Shown here in pieces: positions 22,101 to 31,551 of a DNA stretch of 33,334 bases. Source of the DNA: Chloromonas sp. AAM2. Taxonomy: Eukaryota > Chlorophyta > Chlorophyceae > Chlamydomonadales > Chlamydomonadaceae. The position numbers and the translations under genes are program-made. Positions within the stretch are counted from its first letter, which is position 1. Every line of letters begins with the position of its first letter. Location of the stretch: assembly GCA_004335635.1 (NCBI GenBank), contig QAXH01002071.1:1-33334 (forward strand), given 5' to 3'. The notes under the pieces are model-generated. The model saw only the letters and a list, made by a program, of their open reading frames with translations, made no database searches and was not told the origin of the DNA.

Positions 22101-23741
22101 GCGGGCGTTGTCCAACTGGAGCGCAGACCCTGCAGCACACGGGGCACACAAGGGCAGTGCAGTCCCAAGGCTGGCTGCATAACGCAGAACATCAGAACGA
22201 ACCATCAGCGTGCTGACGCACATAACCATATGCTTGCCACCGTATTGTCGACAACAGTGTGAGTGTGTGACACAGCTTCCATTGTGTTGAACAAGAGCCG
22301 GAGGTGCGGCACTGAGGGTTGAGTGTTTGTTTGTGACATGAGAGGGTGGAGTGTGGATTGTTCGTGCCACAGCCGATAGATGGCAGGAGGAGCGAGGCGG
22401 CTGCTTGCTTGCCCTCGATTGCGAGTTTTGCCATGTCTCACCATCATAGGCGGTTAGGTCCCCGTTCAGCACAAAGTCACACTTCAGGTCCGTGGGCCAG
22501 TCCGCATCCGGGTCAAAGCGGGCAATGGTGGTGGTCACCCAGCGGAACTTGCCGGCTGGCACAGGGCCATCGGCACAGCTCAGGTTGAACGGCACCTGAG
22601 GGGGCAGGGGGAACATTGGCAAGGAATACTGTGTCATGTCTTGTGTGGCAGAAACTGTTGAAGCTATTGGTTTGGACTTGTACAAAATCGCGACTAGACC
22701 TTACCAGTTGGAGAGTGACAACATCTGCGCCTCTAACAGCTGGCACACCCGAGATGAAAGGTTGTGTGTGTGTGAGTGTGTGTGTGTGTGTGTGTGCAAT
22801 TGAACTAACATGTGCTCTCCTGATTGAACATTGAATTGACAAACACTGCAGTACCCTGCAAGCCAGCTTCAACCAGATTTCTCATGGACTAACTCTTGCT
22901 AAAGACTTGGGTCTTACCAACGTGTATGACCACACCATGCCCTCCAGCTTTGATAACCCATTATGTACTGACTGCCCTTGAATCCTTGCCTGCTATGCAC
23001 GCCGCACCTTGCCACCAAAGTTGTCCGCGTTGCCAAAGTCTGAACCCAGGGCAATCACAGGCCTCGAGAACACCACCTGTCGGCGCATGGGACACAGGCT
23101 GTACTGGGCGGCTTGCACCGCATAACACTGCAATCTGACCAGCATCATCTGTGCGCGGGTGACGTAACAGCTAAAGCCAAACCATTGGGACAACCTGGTA
23201 GGGAAGTTTACCAGAAGCCGAGTTCGCTAGCAGGCCCAGACCACAATTCGCATGGTGCTCTGGCTGCTGACTCTTGCCACATTGTGCACCAAACTGCATT
23301 CGTGTTTACTGCATTGAATGATGGCTTGCACTGTGTTCAACCATGCCAGCTCGCCATACTCCGGCGTCAAGGCACAGCTCCGGTACAACACAAAGGTAGG
23401 TGAGCATGTGTGACGGGTATAAGATTGCTGTCCTATGCACAGTCACATCAACCTATACATCACCAACGCACCGTGATGGCCTGCCGGCCATAGAGCCTGA
23501 CGGGCTTTGCCTGCGTTGATTGTTTGCCATTTTGCAACAGCTCCACTGGCGCTGTGACCACCACCTTCAGGGGCAGTTGGTCCTCAAGGAACGAGGCATG
23601 AACTGTGTGCATTCTCCTTGACCCATGTCCAGTGAAGGCTAGGAGGAACAGGAGGAAGACCCCGGCTGCAGCCATGGGATTGACTACAGGCAGGCGAGCA
23701 GAGCGTCTTGCTTCAAGACACAGATTCCGCTCAATCTTCAT
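3926..23741 (-). CDS. Bacterial-type alpha-2-macroglobulin family protein, secreted or membrane-anchored, with C-terminal EGF-like domain
   Basis: I joined 42 exons by GT-AG sites with consistent phase; they total 6,630 bases (about 2,209 residues). The order matches bacterial alpha-2-macroglobulins (E. coli YfhM/YfaS type): hydrophobic N-terminal segment near residues 24-38; macroglobulin domains with FSRPVIALG and RFDPDADWP; the hallmark DRALLRPGDTLHVTGY (about 751-766); the complement/A2M signature exon VRVSSNFMATPMFVVR (about 1413); RTGDTFL; GGLELTAG (1622-1629); a helical toroid; then LTAGGLEPLDP and GAFQLPP. A six-Cys EGF-like module ends the protein. The family traps or blocks proteases outside the cell. 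No CxEQ thioester is visible: PGDPLDATTG (1652-1661) stands there, as in thioester-less members. Start: ATG 23741; ATG 23675 (MAAAGVFLLFLL) is an alternative. Least certain are the exon 2/3, 9/10, 28/29 and 34/35 joins. The gene contains a 249-base N gap in an intron. Confidence 0.9.
5238..5286. repeat. Short direct repeat in macroglobulin intron
   Basis: The 16-base string GAGCTGCTAGGCACAC occurs twice about 33 bases apart in the intron between exons 39 and 40. No function is evident. Confidence 0.6.
8074..8792 (-). other. Region that normally holds the A2M thioester; motif not seen
   Basis: Exon 32 ends after GGLELTAGVGYLPAI, the block that precedes the thioester in bacterial members, and exon 33 opens with PGDPLDATTGLALAIVP. 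In thioester-bearing members the aligned stretch is PxGCxEQTxS followed by a helix. Here Cys, Glu and Gln are all replaced, while the following helix is kept. The join (donor 8478/8473 GTGGGC, acceptor before 8246) is phase-consistent. No CxEQ occurs elsewhere in the reconstructed protein. Confidence 0.6.
12297..12387. repeat. 28-bp tandem repeat, three copies
   Basis: Three near-identical units (27, 28 and 28 bases at 12297-12323, 12324-12351 and 12352-12379) plus a partial fourth lie in the intron between macroglobulin exons 24 and 25. Each unit contains GGGGCCTGTTC preceded by TTGTGTCC. Confidence 0.9.
12592..13015. repeat. 56-bp minisatellite, about eight units, spanning an assembly gap
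   Basis: Complete units start at 12592, 12648, 12928 and 12984; the start AAGTGCTGCATGGGG recurs exactly 56 bases apart on each side of the gap. A decayed unit precedes 12592. The array fills much of the intron between macroglobulin exons 23 and 24. Each unit contains GGGTCGATCGATGG, including the palindrome CGATCG. Confidence 0.93.
12679..12927. other. Assembly gap (249 Ns) within the minisatellite
   Basis: The run of N lies wholly inside the 56-bp array. The distance from unit start 12648 to unit start 12928 is 280 bases, exactly five units, so the gap length is in register with the repeat. Protein predictions through it are meaningless. Confidence 0.98.
14451..14506. repeat. 28-bp tandem duplication: T10 tract plus short hairpin
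   Basis: Two identical units of ten T followed by GCCTTTGGCGCAAGGCAG. The non-T part can fold as a short hairpin (GCCTT/AAGGC). It lies in the intron between macroglobulin exons 20 and 21; on the transcribed strand the tracts are A-rich. Confidence 0.9.
14597..14849. repeat. 115-bp tandem repeat carrying copies of an exon end and its splice donor
   Basis: Unit starts at 14597, 14712 and 14827 are exactly 115 bases apart. Each begins ACTCACTGCACAGTTGCCTT, which on the minus strand reads AAGGCAACTGTGCA|GTGAGT, the end of macroglobulin exon 20 and its 5' splice site. The 14827 copy is the real exon end; the other two are downstream in the intron. Confidence 0.93.
15051..15114. repeat. Interstitial telomere-type repeat (CCCTAA)n
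   Basis: About ten copies of CCCTAA (TTAGGG on the other strand) with one-base variants lie inside the intron between macroglobulin exons 19 and 20. Coding exons continue on both sides, so this is not a chromosome end. The C-rich strand is the plus strand. Confidence 0.95.
18761..18803. repeat. 17-bp direct repeat
   Basis: CATGAATGTCCTGGTGC occurs at 18761-18777 and 18787-18803 in the intron between macroglobulin exons 12 and 13. Confidence 0.8.
19551..19598. repeat. Inverted repeat with perfect 14-bp stem
   Basis: AATGCCATGTTTGA (19554-19567) and its exact reverse complement TCAAACATGGCATT (19582-19595) flank a 14-base loop. A G-T wobble and two more pairs extend the stem to 17. It sits in the intron between macroglobulin exons 10 and 11, about 100 bases before exon 11. 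Confidence 0.88.
22763..22797. repeat. (GT)n microsatellite
   Basis: A nearly pure GT run with one GA interruption lies immediately upstream of the small macroglobulin exon 3; on the minus strand it is an AC run ahead of that acceptor. Confidence 0.93.
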
Positions 23742-24372
23742 CAATATTCCAGTTCACGTTACATGGAGCAATGCGCCATCTTGCGTGCCCACCAGTCTTA
23801 CACGAGTTCCAGCATGATCTTCACACTCACCAAGCCTCTCAATGCAAGCTTTCCAAATGCCGGGTGCACCACCTCGTCGGAAAGGCAAAAGGCCTTGGGC
23901 AGCCCTGCCAGCCCTGCCATGCAAACGGATGGGGCACCGCGAGTTCAGGAATGAGCAACGGACCTTGAATGAGTCAACAAGTTGATGCCTACCTCCTGGC
24001 ACGCTGTTTCAGATGCAGCGCCAACGCGATGTTGTTTTCGTCGAAACAGGACGACCAGCTGGCCTCCTGCTCATATCCTTTTGGTGTAGCAGGGAGCAGC
24101 CCAGCTGGAAATCTCTTGTGTGCTGCTGGCGGAACACTTGGAAGGACAAAGTCGAGGCGACCCAGAGGTTTTAACGGAGGAAGGTTACACGTGGATTTCA
24201 CGTGATTGAGGTTGCACTTGCACTGGCATGGCATGGCATGGCATGGCATTGTGCCCAGCAATTCCAAACTCCAGGAGTAACGTACTAACTATGTTGCGTC
24301 CTCACTTCTGGCTCGAGATTGGGCACTAGCATGAATTAAGCCTGATAAGGTCTCATCTCAACACTGCTGGAA
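23742..24372. other. Upstream region of the macroglobulin gene
   Basis: I see no coding exon here. The presumed promoter and 5' UTR of the macroglobulin gene lie in it, but there is no clear TATA box or recognisable operator. It contains the TGGCA microsatellite. Confidence 0.5.
24224..24248. repeat. (TGGCA)5 microsatellite
   Basis: Five perfect copies of TGGCA lie upstream of the macroglobulin start, in the region between the macroglobulin gene and the inverted duplication. Confidence 0.92.
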
Positions 24373-24591
24373 TCAGCAACTCGACTCTTTCAAACATGCC
24401 TCCTTGACTCCTTCTCCAAAAACTTCGTGTTCCGAAGGAGACAGCCACTCAATCTCAAGTTTATGAGCCGGCAGCAGGTGGTTGTATGCTGCTGACAGGT
24501 CTGGACACGTCACCAGCTGCCAATACTGTGTCTGCTTGCCTGCCACGTGCTCCATTTGCGCTGTTGTGGTACCTACACATGGGCTGCAGAT
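24373..24591 (-). other. Possible terminal exon of an unrecognised gene
   Basis: A minus-strand frame after an acceptor-like TAG near 24570-24590 reads KQTQYWQLVTCPDLSAAYN and continues through LLPAHKLEIEWLSPSEHEVF to a stop at 24373. The composition looks protein-like and has no low complexity. I do not recognise it. It directly abuts the left arm of the inverted duplication, so it may be part of a rearranged or broken gene. Confidence 0.25.
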
Positions 24592-24612
24592 GCTGGGCTG
24601 GATCCGCATCTG

Positions 24613-24938
24613 ACATCTGCAGGCGCTTGAGCTGATGGCTGGGCAGGAGGGTGCTGACCAAAACGCCTGAGCCCGAAATTGACTTCACAGTCTAATCGAA
24701 GCGGGTTGAATACAGATAGCTCCTGTGTGATGAGCAGAGCCCCATATCTGCATAGAAGGGACCTGATGCATGCCGCACTACATCATCAGCATGGCGCTCT
24801 ACGTGGCACACCACACCACAGACATGGTATAACGCACATGAAGCTCGGGTTTGAAACTCTGCCCGGTCTTAAAACCCTAGCCGTGAAACGATGGCCGCAG
24901 AGCCATGCAGTGGGCCTACCCTTACACATTATGCACAT
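24613..24938 (+). repeat. Left arm of a large imperfect inverted duplication
   Basis: This segment matches the reverse complement of 25101-25393 over most of its length, with scattered substitutions and one replaced stretch near 24868-24900. Shared strings include AGGCGCTTGAGCTGATGGCT, GTGGCACACCACACCACAGA and GAAGCTCGGGTTTG. The spacer between arms is about 160 bases. Confidence 0.92.
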
Positions 24939-25100
24939 CAAGCAGTACGGTGAATCCAAGCCAAGCTGGAACGCCTGCACCAAAATTGAGCCCAGGCGGC
25001 TGTGATTGGAGGAAAGCACTCCACATCATGATTCAAACTGGTGTTTTTCAACACCACCACCATACCCAGTATCCTTGCTTGCGTTCCCCTTACTGCTTGA

Positions 25101-25393
25101 CGTGAATCATGTGTAAGGGTAGGCAGTGGGTGACCCACTGCATGGCTGAGCGGGCAGAGTTCCAAACCCGAGCTTCATGTGTGTTGTACCATGTCTGTGG
25201 TGTGGTGTGCCACGTAGAACGCCATGCCGATGATGTAGTGCGCCATGCGTAAGGTGCCTTCTACGCAGGTACAGGAGCTGTCTGTATTCAACCCGCTTCG
25301 ATCTGACTGTGAAGTCAACTTCTGGCTTAGGCGTTTTGGTCAGCACTCTCCTGCTCAGCCATCAGCTCAAGCGCCTGCAGATGCCAGCCTGCC
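25101..25393 (-). repeat. Right arm of the imperfect inverted duplication
   Basis: The reverse complement of this segment matches 24613-24938. The coding-like frame across 25269-25393 on the plus strand is mirrored, with changes, on the minus strand of the left arm (both read NPLR-DCEVNF-LRRFGQH), so the duplicated unit seems to include exon sequence. Confidence 0.92.
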
Positions 25394-25528
25394 CCTAACA
25401 ACCCACCAGCAAGGAGTAAGGACTGGGCAAGGGCGTGTTGGGTCCAGTTCTGCTGCGCCCTGGAATCGGCGTTTGGCAGCCATGCAGCGGTTACAAGCCC
25501 AGGGCGAATTCTTTGAGATGGAAGCCAT
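25269..25528 (+). other. Possible exon, duplicated in part by the inverted repeat
   Basis: After an acceptor at 25268 (CTACGCAG) a frame reads QELSVFNPLRSDCEVNFWLR, a Pro/Ala/Gln-rich linker, and NRRLAAMQRLQAQGEFFEME, ending at a donor-like GTAGGG (25529) or at the stop just after it. The final block recalls the conserved end of CCDC97/DUF2052 proteins, but this is a weak recollection and no other exon was found. It could be a gene fragment left by the inverted duplication. Confidence 0.3.
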
Positions 25529-25533
25529 GTAGG

Positions 25534-26445
25534 GCCTCTACTGTACTATCAGAGGTTTGGCCAGTGAGACGGTGGATTCATCTATCCCAGGCAACGAGGC
25601 GCATGCTGTGCGATGTCTACACACAGTGGTTGTGAGCACGTGGGCAGAACTGAACAATGGTCTACGTAGAGTGACATCAGTATAGCAAAACAGCCGTTGG
25701 TCACAGAAGTCTACGTCCAGCTTGGCAACCGCACAGCGCACCTAGTTTTGCCGCTTAGCAGTAGGCAATACCAGTATCATTCTTGCTATACTTACATTGT
25801 TGACTGGGTTTGCATTAACTGTCCATTTATCCGACCAAATCCGATCACACCATCAATTTCCAAGGAGGGAGTGCCATCTCTCCCCTCCCCTCCCTTGCAA
25901 CATGAGTTCATGTATCCGAGACAATTTGTCACCTTGTCCATGTGCACTTCTTACCAGAGAGTCAGTAGACGCAGCAGCAGCACAGTCTGTGTAAGAGCAT
26001 GAAAAGGCAATTAAGTCATCAATACACAAGGCAGACGCACAAATGAAAAAAAAGTGTGCAATTAGCTGTGCGTGGTTCTCACAGGGACTATGGGCATACT
26101 GTGTGTGTCCGGAAAACATGAGTGTATTCGTATGTGCGTCAATCGCACCTGGGATGGATATCCAGTCTACTCAACCTGTTGATGGGCTTCCAAAAATTGA
26201 ATTTTGAACGGAACGATCTGGAACAAAACGCTAACGCCTCCCATACATCATGTCCTTTTATCTGCAATTCGTGTTATTACTCAGTGAGGCATTCGCCCAG
26301 CCTTGCCGCCACAACACGCAGTCAATCTATCGTCGCGCGCCACCAAGTAACACGTCAGCAAAACCCTGACAGCAGAAGCCATTCAAGTGCATCCACTGCA
26401 GCGCCATCACATCAAGCACTGATTTTATCAACATTTCTTGTCGCC
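25534..26445. other. Upstream region of the UbiA gene
   Basis: I see no convincing exon, RNA gene or repeat here. It should contain the UbiA promoter and 5' UTR. A short A7 tract lies near 26045. Confidence 0.45.
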
Positions 26446-29379
26446 ATGTCGTCCCTACTCGTATGCGTCAGCTCTGGCACAGGCTTCGTTCGGCTCCGTA
26501 GCAGTAATGCTCGGCTTCTCCAGCCAATGCGACCCCTTTGCCTGGCTCAGCCTCAGCGTGGCACAAAGCACCAGAGCGGAAACTTGCACCGCGCGCAAGC
26601 CGCACAAGGCATGCATATTGGGCCCCTGGACCGCGCTCTCTCGCCGGTGAAGGAGTCTTTGTCCGGCTTCAGCAAGCAGGTACGGTTGCGAACTTACTGC
26701 ATGGTCAAAGTCCATCGCGAGCCGTCCAAGGCCAAGTCACCACCACCTGCTCTCCTACTTCCCTTTGTCAGGAAGTTGCCGGGTACCTGAAGATGGCTCG
26801 CCTCCACAACACAATGCCGGCCCTTCTGCTTGTCCTGGTTGGTGCCTGGGCTGGCACAGGACGAAGTCCAAGTGTGCTCACAAACTGGACCGTTTGGCTC
26901 ATGGCTTTCATCTCAGCAGGTAAGGCCTGCATAAGTACGTGGTGACGCAAGACCTGACAGTACTGGTGAGTGCATCACTGCTAACGCCTTCTGCGCATCG
27001 CCCCTTGCCCTACCTCAACCCTAAACCTCTGGCTTCATCTCTCTGCACGTTCATGGTAGCTTTTTCAACAGGTTTTCAGCTTTGTTTCTGTTTGCAGGTG
27101 TGAGTGCTGCCTCTATGGTCATTAATGACTACTTTGACTGGGCCAGTGGCAACGACCTGGTCAATGCGCCCAATAAGCCGCTGCCCAGCGGACAGGTCAA
27201 GCCCGATATGGCTGTGCTGCTGGGAGGTGGCCTGTGAGTCACAGGACAAGGCCTTGACGCAGAGTTTGGTACACGCTTATGCACAGCAGGCCAGGCGACA
27301 GTGCACGTTACAACGTCAAACGGCACACACAGACTCGGACATATTCTCACGCTGACGTCACAGATAGTTGTGATTACACACCAATACCTTTGTGAATCAC
27401 CAACTACTGCAAGGTGACCATTGCGACTGACACCGTCCAGGGCTACGATTTGCCGCATCACACTCAATGTATAAAGTGACTGAGCGGTGCACTGCATTGT
27501 GTCTGCAGGTACGTTGCTGTGCTCATGGCCGCGTGCATCATGGAGAACCCGGCTGTACGTGCCATCATCGCCTTCTCAGCTGGTGAGAGTGCACGCACAA
27601 ACCTCAGGGCTCCCCATCTGCTAGCTTCTCAACTTCACAGTTGATATCCTCGCCTGCGCTCAAATCCAACTTCACGTGAGTGGCCAGTTGCTGCATTCTA
27701 CACAGCACAGCGAGGACGCAGGAAAACCCCACGATGGCTTTGGTATGGCGAATGAGGGCGGCAGCTCTCGCCATGTCAGGGTACCTCTTTATGGCATTGG
27801 CTTGTTGTGACAAGTTGCTTTGTTACATCAAGACCCCGACCCAAGCAGCTGGCGCCACCGAAATGAGCAGAGGAGCGGAGAAATAGCTGGTCGCCCTTAT
27901 CCTCGACTATTTTCTTCACCTCCTGATCATCAGCTAATGCACGCCTCTGCCTCCCTCTGTGCGTGCCTGCAGGTGCCACGCTGCTGTACACGCCCGTCTT
28001 CAAGCGCGTGACCATGGTCAAGAACGCGCTGGTGGCGTGCGTGGTGGCGCTGGCGCCCCTCAGCGGGGCGCTGGTGGCGGGAGCGGTGAGTCACATGACC
28101 CATTGGTGGCACACACTGCAGCAACAGACAAAAACCATACAAGTGCCTGGAAATGAAACGAGTTGGAGAACGCAGTTCACTCACAACTGGAAACCACTTG
28201 AGGATTGCAACTGCAGTGTACGGGGCCGTCTTCGCCTTCTCACTCTTACCTTGCAATTGCGCCGTGTTCAGTAGGCGTTGGTCTGTCTGTGTGCAGCAAT
28301 GGTCGCACATGCTCCCTGTCTTGTGATTGTTTTTGCCTGACGTTGGTTGCCTGTCCCGTTGCCCGCAGAGCCTTAGCATCCTCCAGCGCCTGTCCTGCCC
28401 GTCCCTGTTTGCGTTCACCGCCATCATGTTCCGGGAGGTCATCATGGACTGCAGCGACGAAAAGGGTGAGCCACATTCCTGCAGAGAGGTTGTATTGATT
28501 CAGGCATGAGAGGTTGTATACATTCATCGATGGCTGTGTTTGGGTTGTCCTCTGCCTGTCCGCAGGCAGATCCTGAGCAGGGTCCTGCGGACAAAACAAT
28601 GGATTGCAGTGTCTCTGCCTGTTGATGGCAGGTGCTGAACATGGTCTGCGCCCGTTGGTGGCAGAGTGTCAGCAGGGCCCTGGGACCAGCTTGATGGACA
28701 ACGTCAATTACATGTGTGGATGTGTTGCCTGTAGGTGACCGTGAGGCCGGGGTCGTCACACTGCCAGTGCTCATAGGCGCCCCGGCAGCCCTCCTGGTGG
28801 CCACATGCGTCATGCTGGCCGGGGCTGGAGCAGCCATGGCAGCCCTTCTCACCTCCAGCATCCCAGGCGCGGCTGCAGCGGCAGCGGCTGCTACCGGCAC
28901 CACCACAGCCGCACAGGCTGCCGGAGCGGCGGTGGCGGCACACACCCTGCCCACACAGTTGGCCTGGCCGCATTTGACATGCGTGGGGCTAGTGGGCCTC
29001 ACCATTGTGCAGCTGATTGTGCAGGTGGGTCACTTGCCATTAGGTTGGTGCGGTTAGACGTTTGCGGTTGGGTAGGTGTGGTTAGGCTCGGGTGGGCCCT
29101 TTGATGAGTTCACGTCTAGGAAGGCAGGCAGGTGATCTTTGGGTCTGTCAACCCAGGGTGTAAGTACTCGCGGACTGCAAGCGTTGCGATGCGCCACGGC
29201 CATGATGTCTGCCTGTCTGCCGATGGTGTGCTCTCACTGTACGTGGTGCCTCTCCTCTGCACCTGCAGGTGACCAATGTGTTCCGGTCAGGGTTCAGCCA
29301 GGAGGTGCTGCATCAGGCAGTGGACAATTGCATTAAGCCAATGGGGCTGGCCATCATCATGCTAGCAGCCACGGCGTGA
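26446..29379 (+). CDS. UbiA-family membrane prenyltransferase, probably plastid-targeted
   Basis: Eight phase-consistent exons: 26446-26679, 26772-26919, 27098-27233, 27509-27582, 27973-28085, 28369-28465, 28735-29024, 29269-29379. They encode 400 residues. The first 78 are rich in Ser, Arg and Gln with few acids, like a chloroplast transit peptide. The core begins with YLKMARLHNTMPALLLVLVG. The first prenyl-diphosphate/Mg motif is NDYFDWASGND (137-147), followed by NKPLPSG; the second is REVIMDCSDEKGD (257-269) followed by VVTLPVLIG. Several hydrophobic segments fit the UbiA helical bundle. The second motif and RLHN start resemble the archaeal/bacterial digeranylgeranylglyceryl-phosphate synthase-like branch more than chlorophyll synthase or homogentisate transferases, but the substrate cannot be fixed. 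An Ala/Thr-rich insert spans about 304-338. Confidence 0.92.
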
Positions 29380-30650
29380 GAAGACGACAGTGCAACAGGC
29401 CTCCAAGCACGTATGTGAGCGGGCTGGAATACGTGCAGCAGTGATGCAGCAACCCAAAGCGAGTCGAGACAGCGTTGAAAAGAGTGAGTGAGGCAGGAAT
29501 TGAACAAATGTATGCTTGCTTGGCGCGCGCGTTTACGGCGCAGCAGCGTTGCAGCGATTACCACAACAGATGACTGCTTGGTGCATGCTAACACAAGCAT
29601 CAACACAAGCGGGCAATCAGAACAGACATTGACTTCTCGATGCGTGGCCTGTTCGTGTCTCCTCTCGAAATTCATCAGTTTATGGAGGCATGCAGCACAA
29701 AGCCACGTTGAGTCTCCAGGCGTGCAGTCGTCAGGTGGTTGAACCAGAAAACCGTTAACAAGGACAGCAGGACAGCACTTTCTTTGCTAAGCCAGGCATG
29801 ATATACTGTACCATGGGACAGACAGTCACCCACGCAAGACAGCGGCAAGTTGCTAACTGCTACATACCTCACACCGGCAAATGCTTGCGCTGTGAGTTGC
29901 GTGATTTGCGAGGCCCTGAAGAAAGCCTGGATCAGCACTTGCCGTGATTTTGTGTATTGTGGACGGAAGATGGAGCATGTTTCCCATCAGCCTTTAAGTG
30001 ATTTATTCCAAATTTATTCTTGTGGCAGGCCACTTTTGTGTTGGATTTGAGGGAATTATACTCATACAAATAACAACATTGTTATGCCAATCACACGTAG
30101 CGCCTTTGCAGCAAGTCGGACACTTTGTGAGTTGTGCGGTTGATTGTTGGACTGGGAGGTTGCTGAACAACTGTATCATTAACGCGATGAATTCTGGGTG
30201 CTGCCTTGGAAAATGCAGTATGCCGGATGCGGCCCAGAGTGCTATGAGTGGCAGGCCGTTAGTCTTTGGTGCATCAGAGTAATTAGACCACCCTTGTCCT
30301 TGCCTGGCATTTGATTGCAATTGCGTGTCGGGCAGGTTGATGAATTTTCAAGTGCAGTCCGGCTGGGCATGGCGTGCGTTCCTTGGAACCCGTTGTTGTC
30401 CCAAGGGCCTAGCTAGCCCGCCAAAGTTTTGTTTGTGATGAAGACAACTTTGGACCATCAATCTCCAGTTACACGGTTTTGGTGGTACTCCTGCAGGCCA
30501 CCTGCAAATTGATGGCACAGTGAGGGGCTACAGGCTGCTATGAACTTCAGGGAATGCACTCTGAAAGGCATGGCATGGTGGAAGTCAAGATAGTTGCAAG
30601 ACAGCTGTTGAGATTTGCCTGATTGTCCTCGTTCTGTGTGGTGTTGCAGC
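29380..30650. other. Gene-poor region downstream of the UbiA gene
   Basis: No supported exon is visible on either strand. The sequence becomes more AT-rich than the UbiA gene. I found no close TGTAA for the UbiA 3' end and no clear repeat. Confidence 0.5.
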
Positions 30651-30949
30651 CACTCTGCGTGGGTTCACTTACCGTGCAATGCAAGGCAACAGGGCCAGGG
30701 CTGCACAACATGGTGCGAGATTTGCCAGGCAGCTATGCTTGTCAAGCCGATCCTGTGTTCCCAGCCACTGCTGTCACATGGATTCTTTCTGATTCTTCTA
30801 GTGAAACAGTTTCAGCTCGTCGTGGTGAAACTTCTTGTATATTGTCCAAACCGACTGCTGTAAGTCATGTCAGCAGGGCTGCTTATCTTCAGTTGGCTTC
30901 ACAGTGTGGGTATGATAAAGTGATGACACCTCTCGCCGACGGGCAGTGA
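30651..30949 (+). other. Possible hypothetical exon
   Basis: An acceptor-like TGTTGCAG ends at 30650 and is followed by a frame to a stop at 30949. It includes LTVQCKATGPGLHNMVRDLP, YACQADPVFPATAVTW and YLQLASQCGYDKVMTPLADG. The composition is balanced and protein-like, but I do not recognise a family and saw no partner exon. It could be a decayed gene or part of the mobile-element relics next to it. Confidence 0.25.
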
Positions 30950-30977
30950 TGTGAATAGACTAAACTAAAACGAGTAG

Positions 30978-31121
30978 GGGCCGGTGGTGTTTCACAATCT
31001 TAAGAACTATGATGCCCACCACCTCCTGGGCAATGTGTCCCAGTACTGCCGGACAAAGCAGGTCAAGATAGATGCCATCCCACTGAACCGAGAGAAGCTG
31101 ATTACATTCAGCATGAGCAAT
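30978..31121 (+). pseudogene. Fragment of a protein-primed family-B DNA polymerase (mobile-element relic)
   Basis: The frame GPVVFHNLKNYDAHHLL, followed about 20 residues later by IPLNREKLITFSMSN, matches the exonuclease region of DNA polymerase B type 2 proteins (Polinton/Maverick-like elements, linear plasmids and related viruses). The ExoII motif N-x2-3-Y-D is intact (NLKNYD). A stop codon lies directly upstream at 30975-30977, and no ExoI, palm DxDS/DTD or TPR motif is found nearby. After SMSN the open frame continues to 31562 without recognisable polymerase blocks. This is a short broken copy, not a working gene. Confidence 0.6.
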
Positions 31122-31551
31122 GTGGTGTCTGCAATCAGCCCTGAGCAGTGGAGCAAGACGATTGCAGGTTGGACGCAGATGGCTGCATCCTTCTTATACA
31201 TGGCTTATAAACACTTATACGTGGCTTATATCAATGAATTGCCCACTCCACCCACAGGAACACATCAGCGTGCCAGCCTTAAGGCCAACCCTCCTGGTCA
31301 TTGCAGGAAGTCGCCTGCACTCACACACCTGAATAGATACTCTCTTGCGTTTATTACAGCTACAAACGACCAGCAAGGATCGGTGTACTTAGCGTATGGG
31401 CTTGGCCATGCTTGCAATGTCTTGTCTTACATGCGCGTCTTGCGATGCAGAAATCAAACGATGCAGAATTCCCAGTGGTGCCTGGCATGCCAGAGCATCC
31501 GTGCAGCTGTTCGCCAGTTTCTCAACGAGCAGCACACCTCTGTCCATCTGG

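Larger units (their letters stand above)
17954..23741 (-). other. Macroglobulin gene exons 1-14 (signal and N-terminal domains)
   Basis: Exons in transcript order: 1, 23741-23472; 2, 23127-23001; 3, 22739-22705 (35 bases, weakest support); 4, 22595-22442; 5, 22129-21962; 6, 21650-21511; 7, 21108-21047; 8, 20505-20341; 9, 20272-20177; 10, 19996-19840 (donors at 19818 or 19768 also possible); 11, 19455-19318; 12, 19070-19009; 13, 18700-18516; 14, 18054-17954. Exon 1 carries the hydrophobic segment and GRQAIT; exon 2 carries VVFSRPVIALGSDFGNADNF; exon 4 carries FRWVTTTIARFDPDADWP and DLTAYDG. These match the first macroglobulin-like region of bacterial family members. Exon 11 has GLQPRQRYRATVTADED, a domain-edge strand pattern. 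Exon 14 is cysteine-containing (VDTCCST). Confidence 0.75.

Noticed and set aside
26122..26445. Upstream extension of the UbiA first exon
   Set aside because: The open frame continues upstream of ATG 26446, but that part is not transit-peptide-like and the ATG at 26446 gives a normal 78-residue leader.
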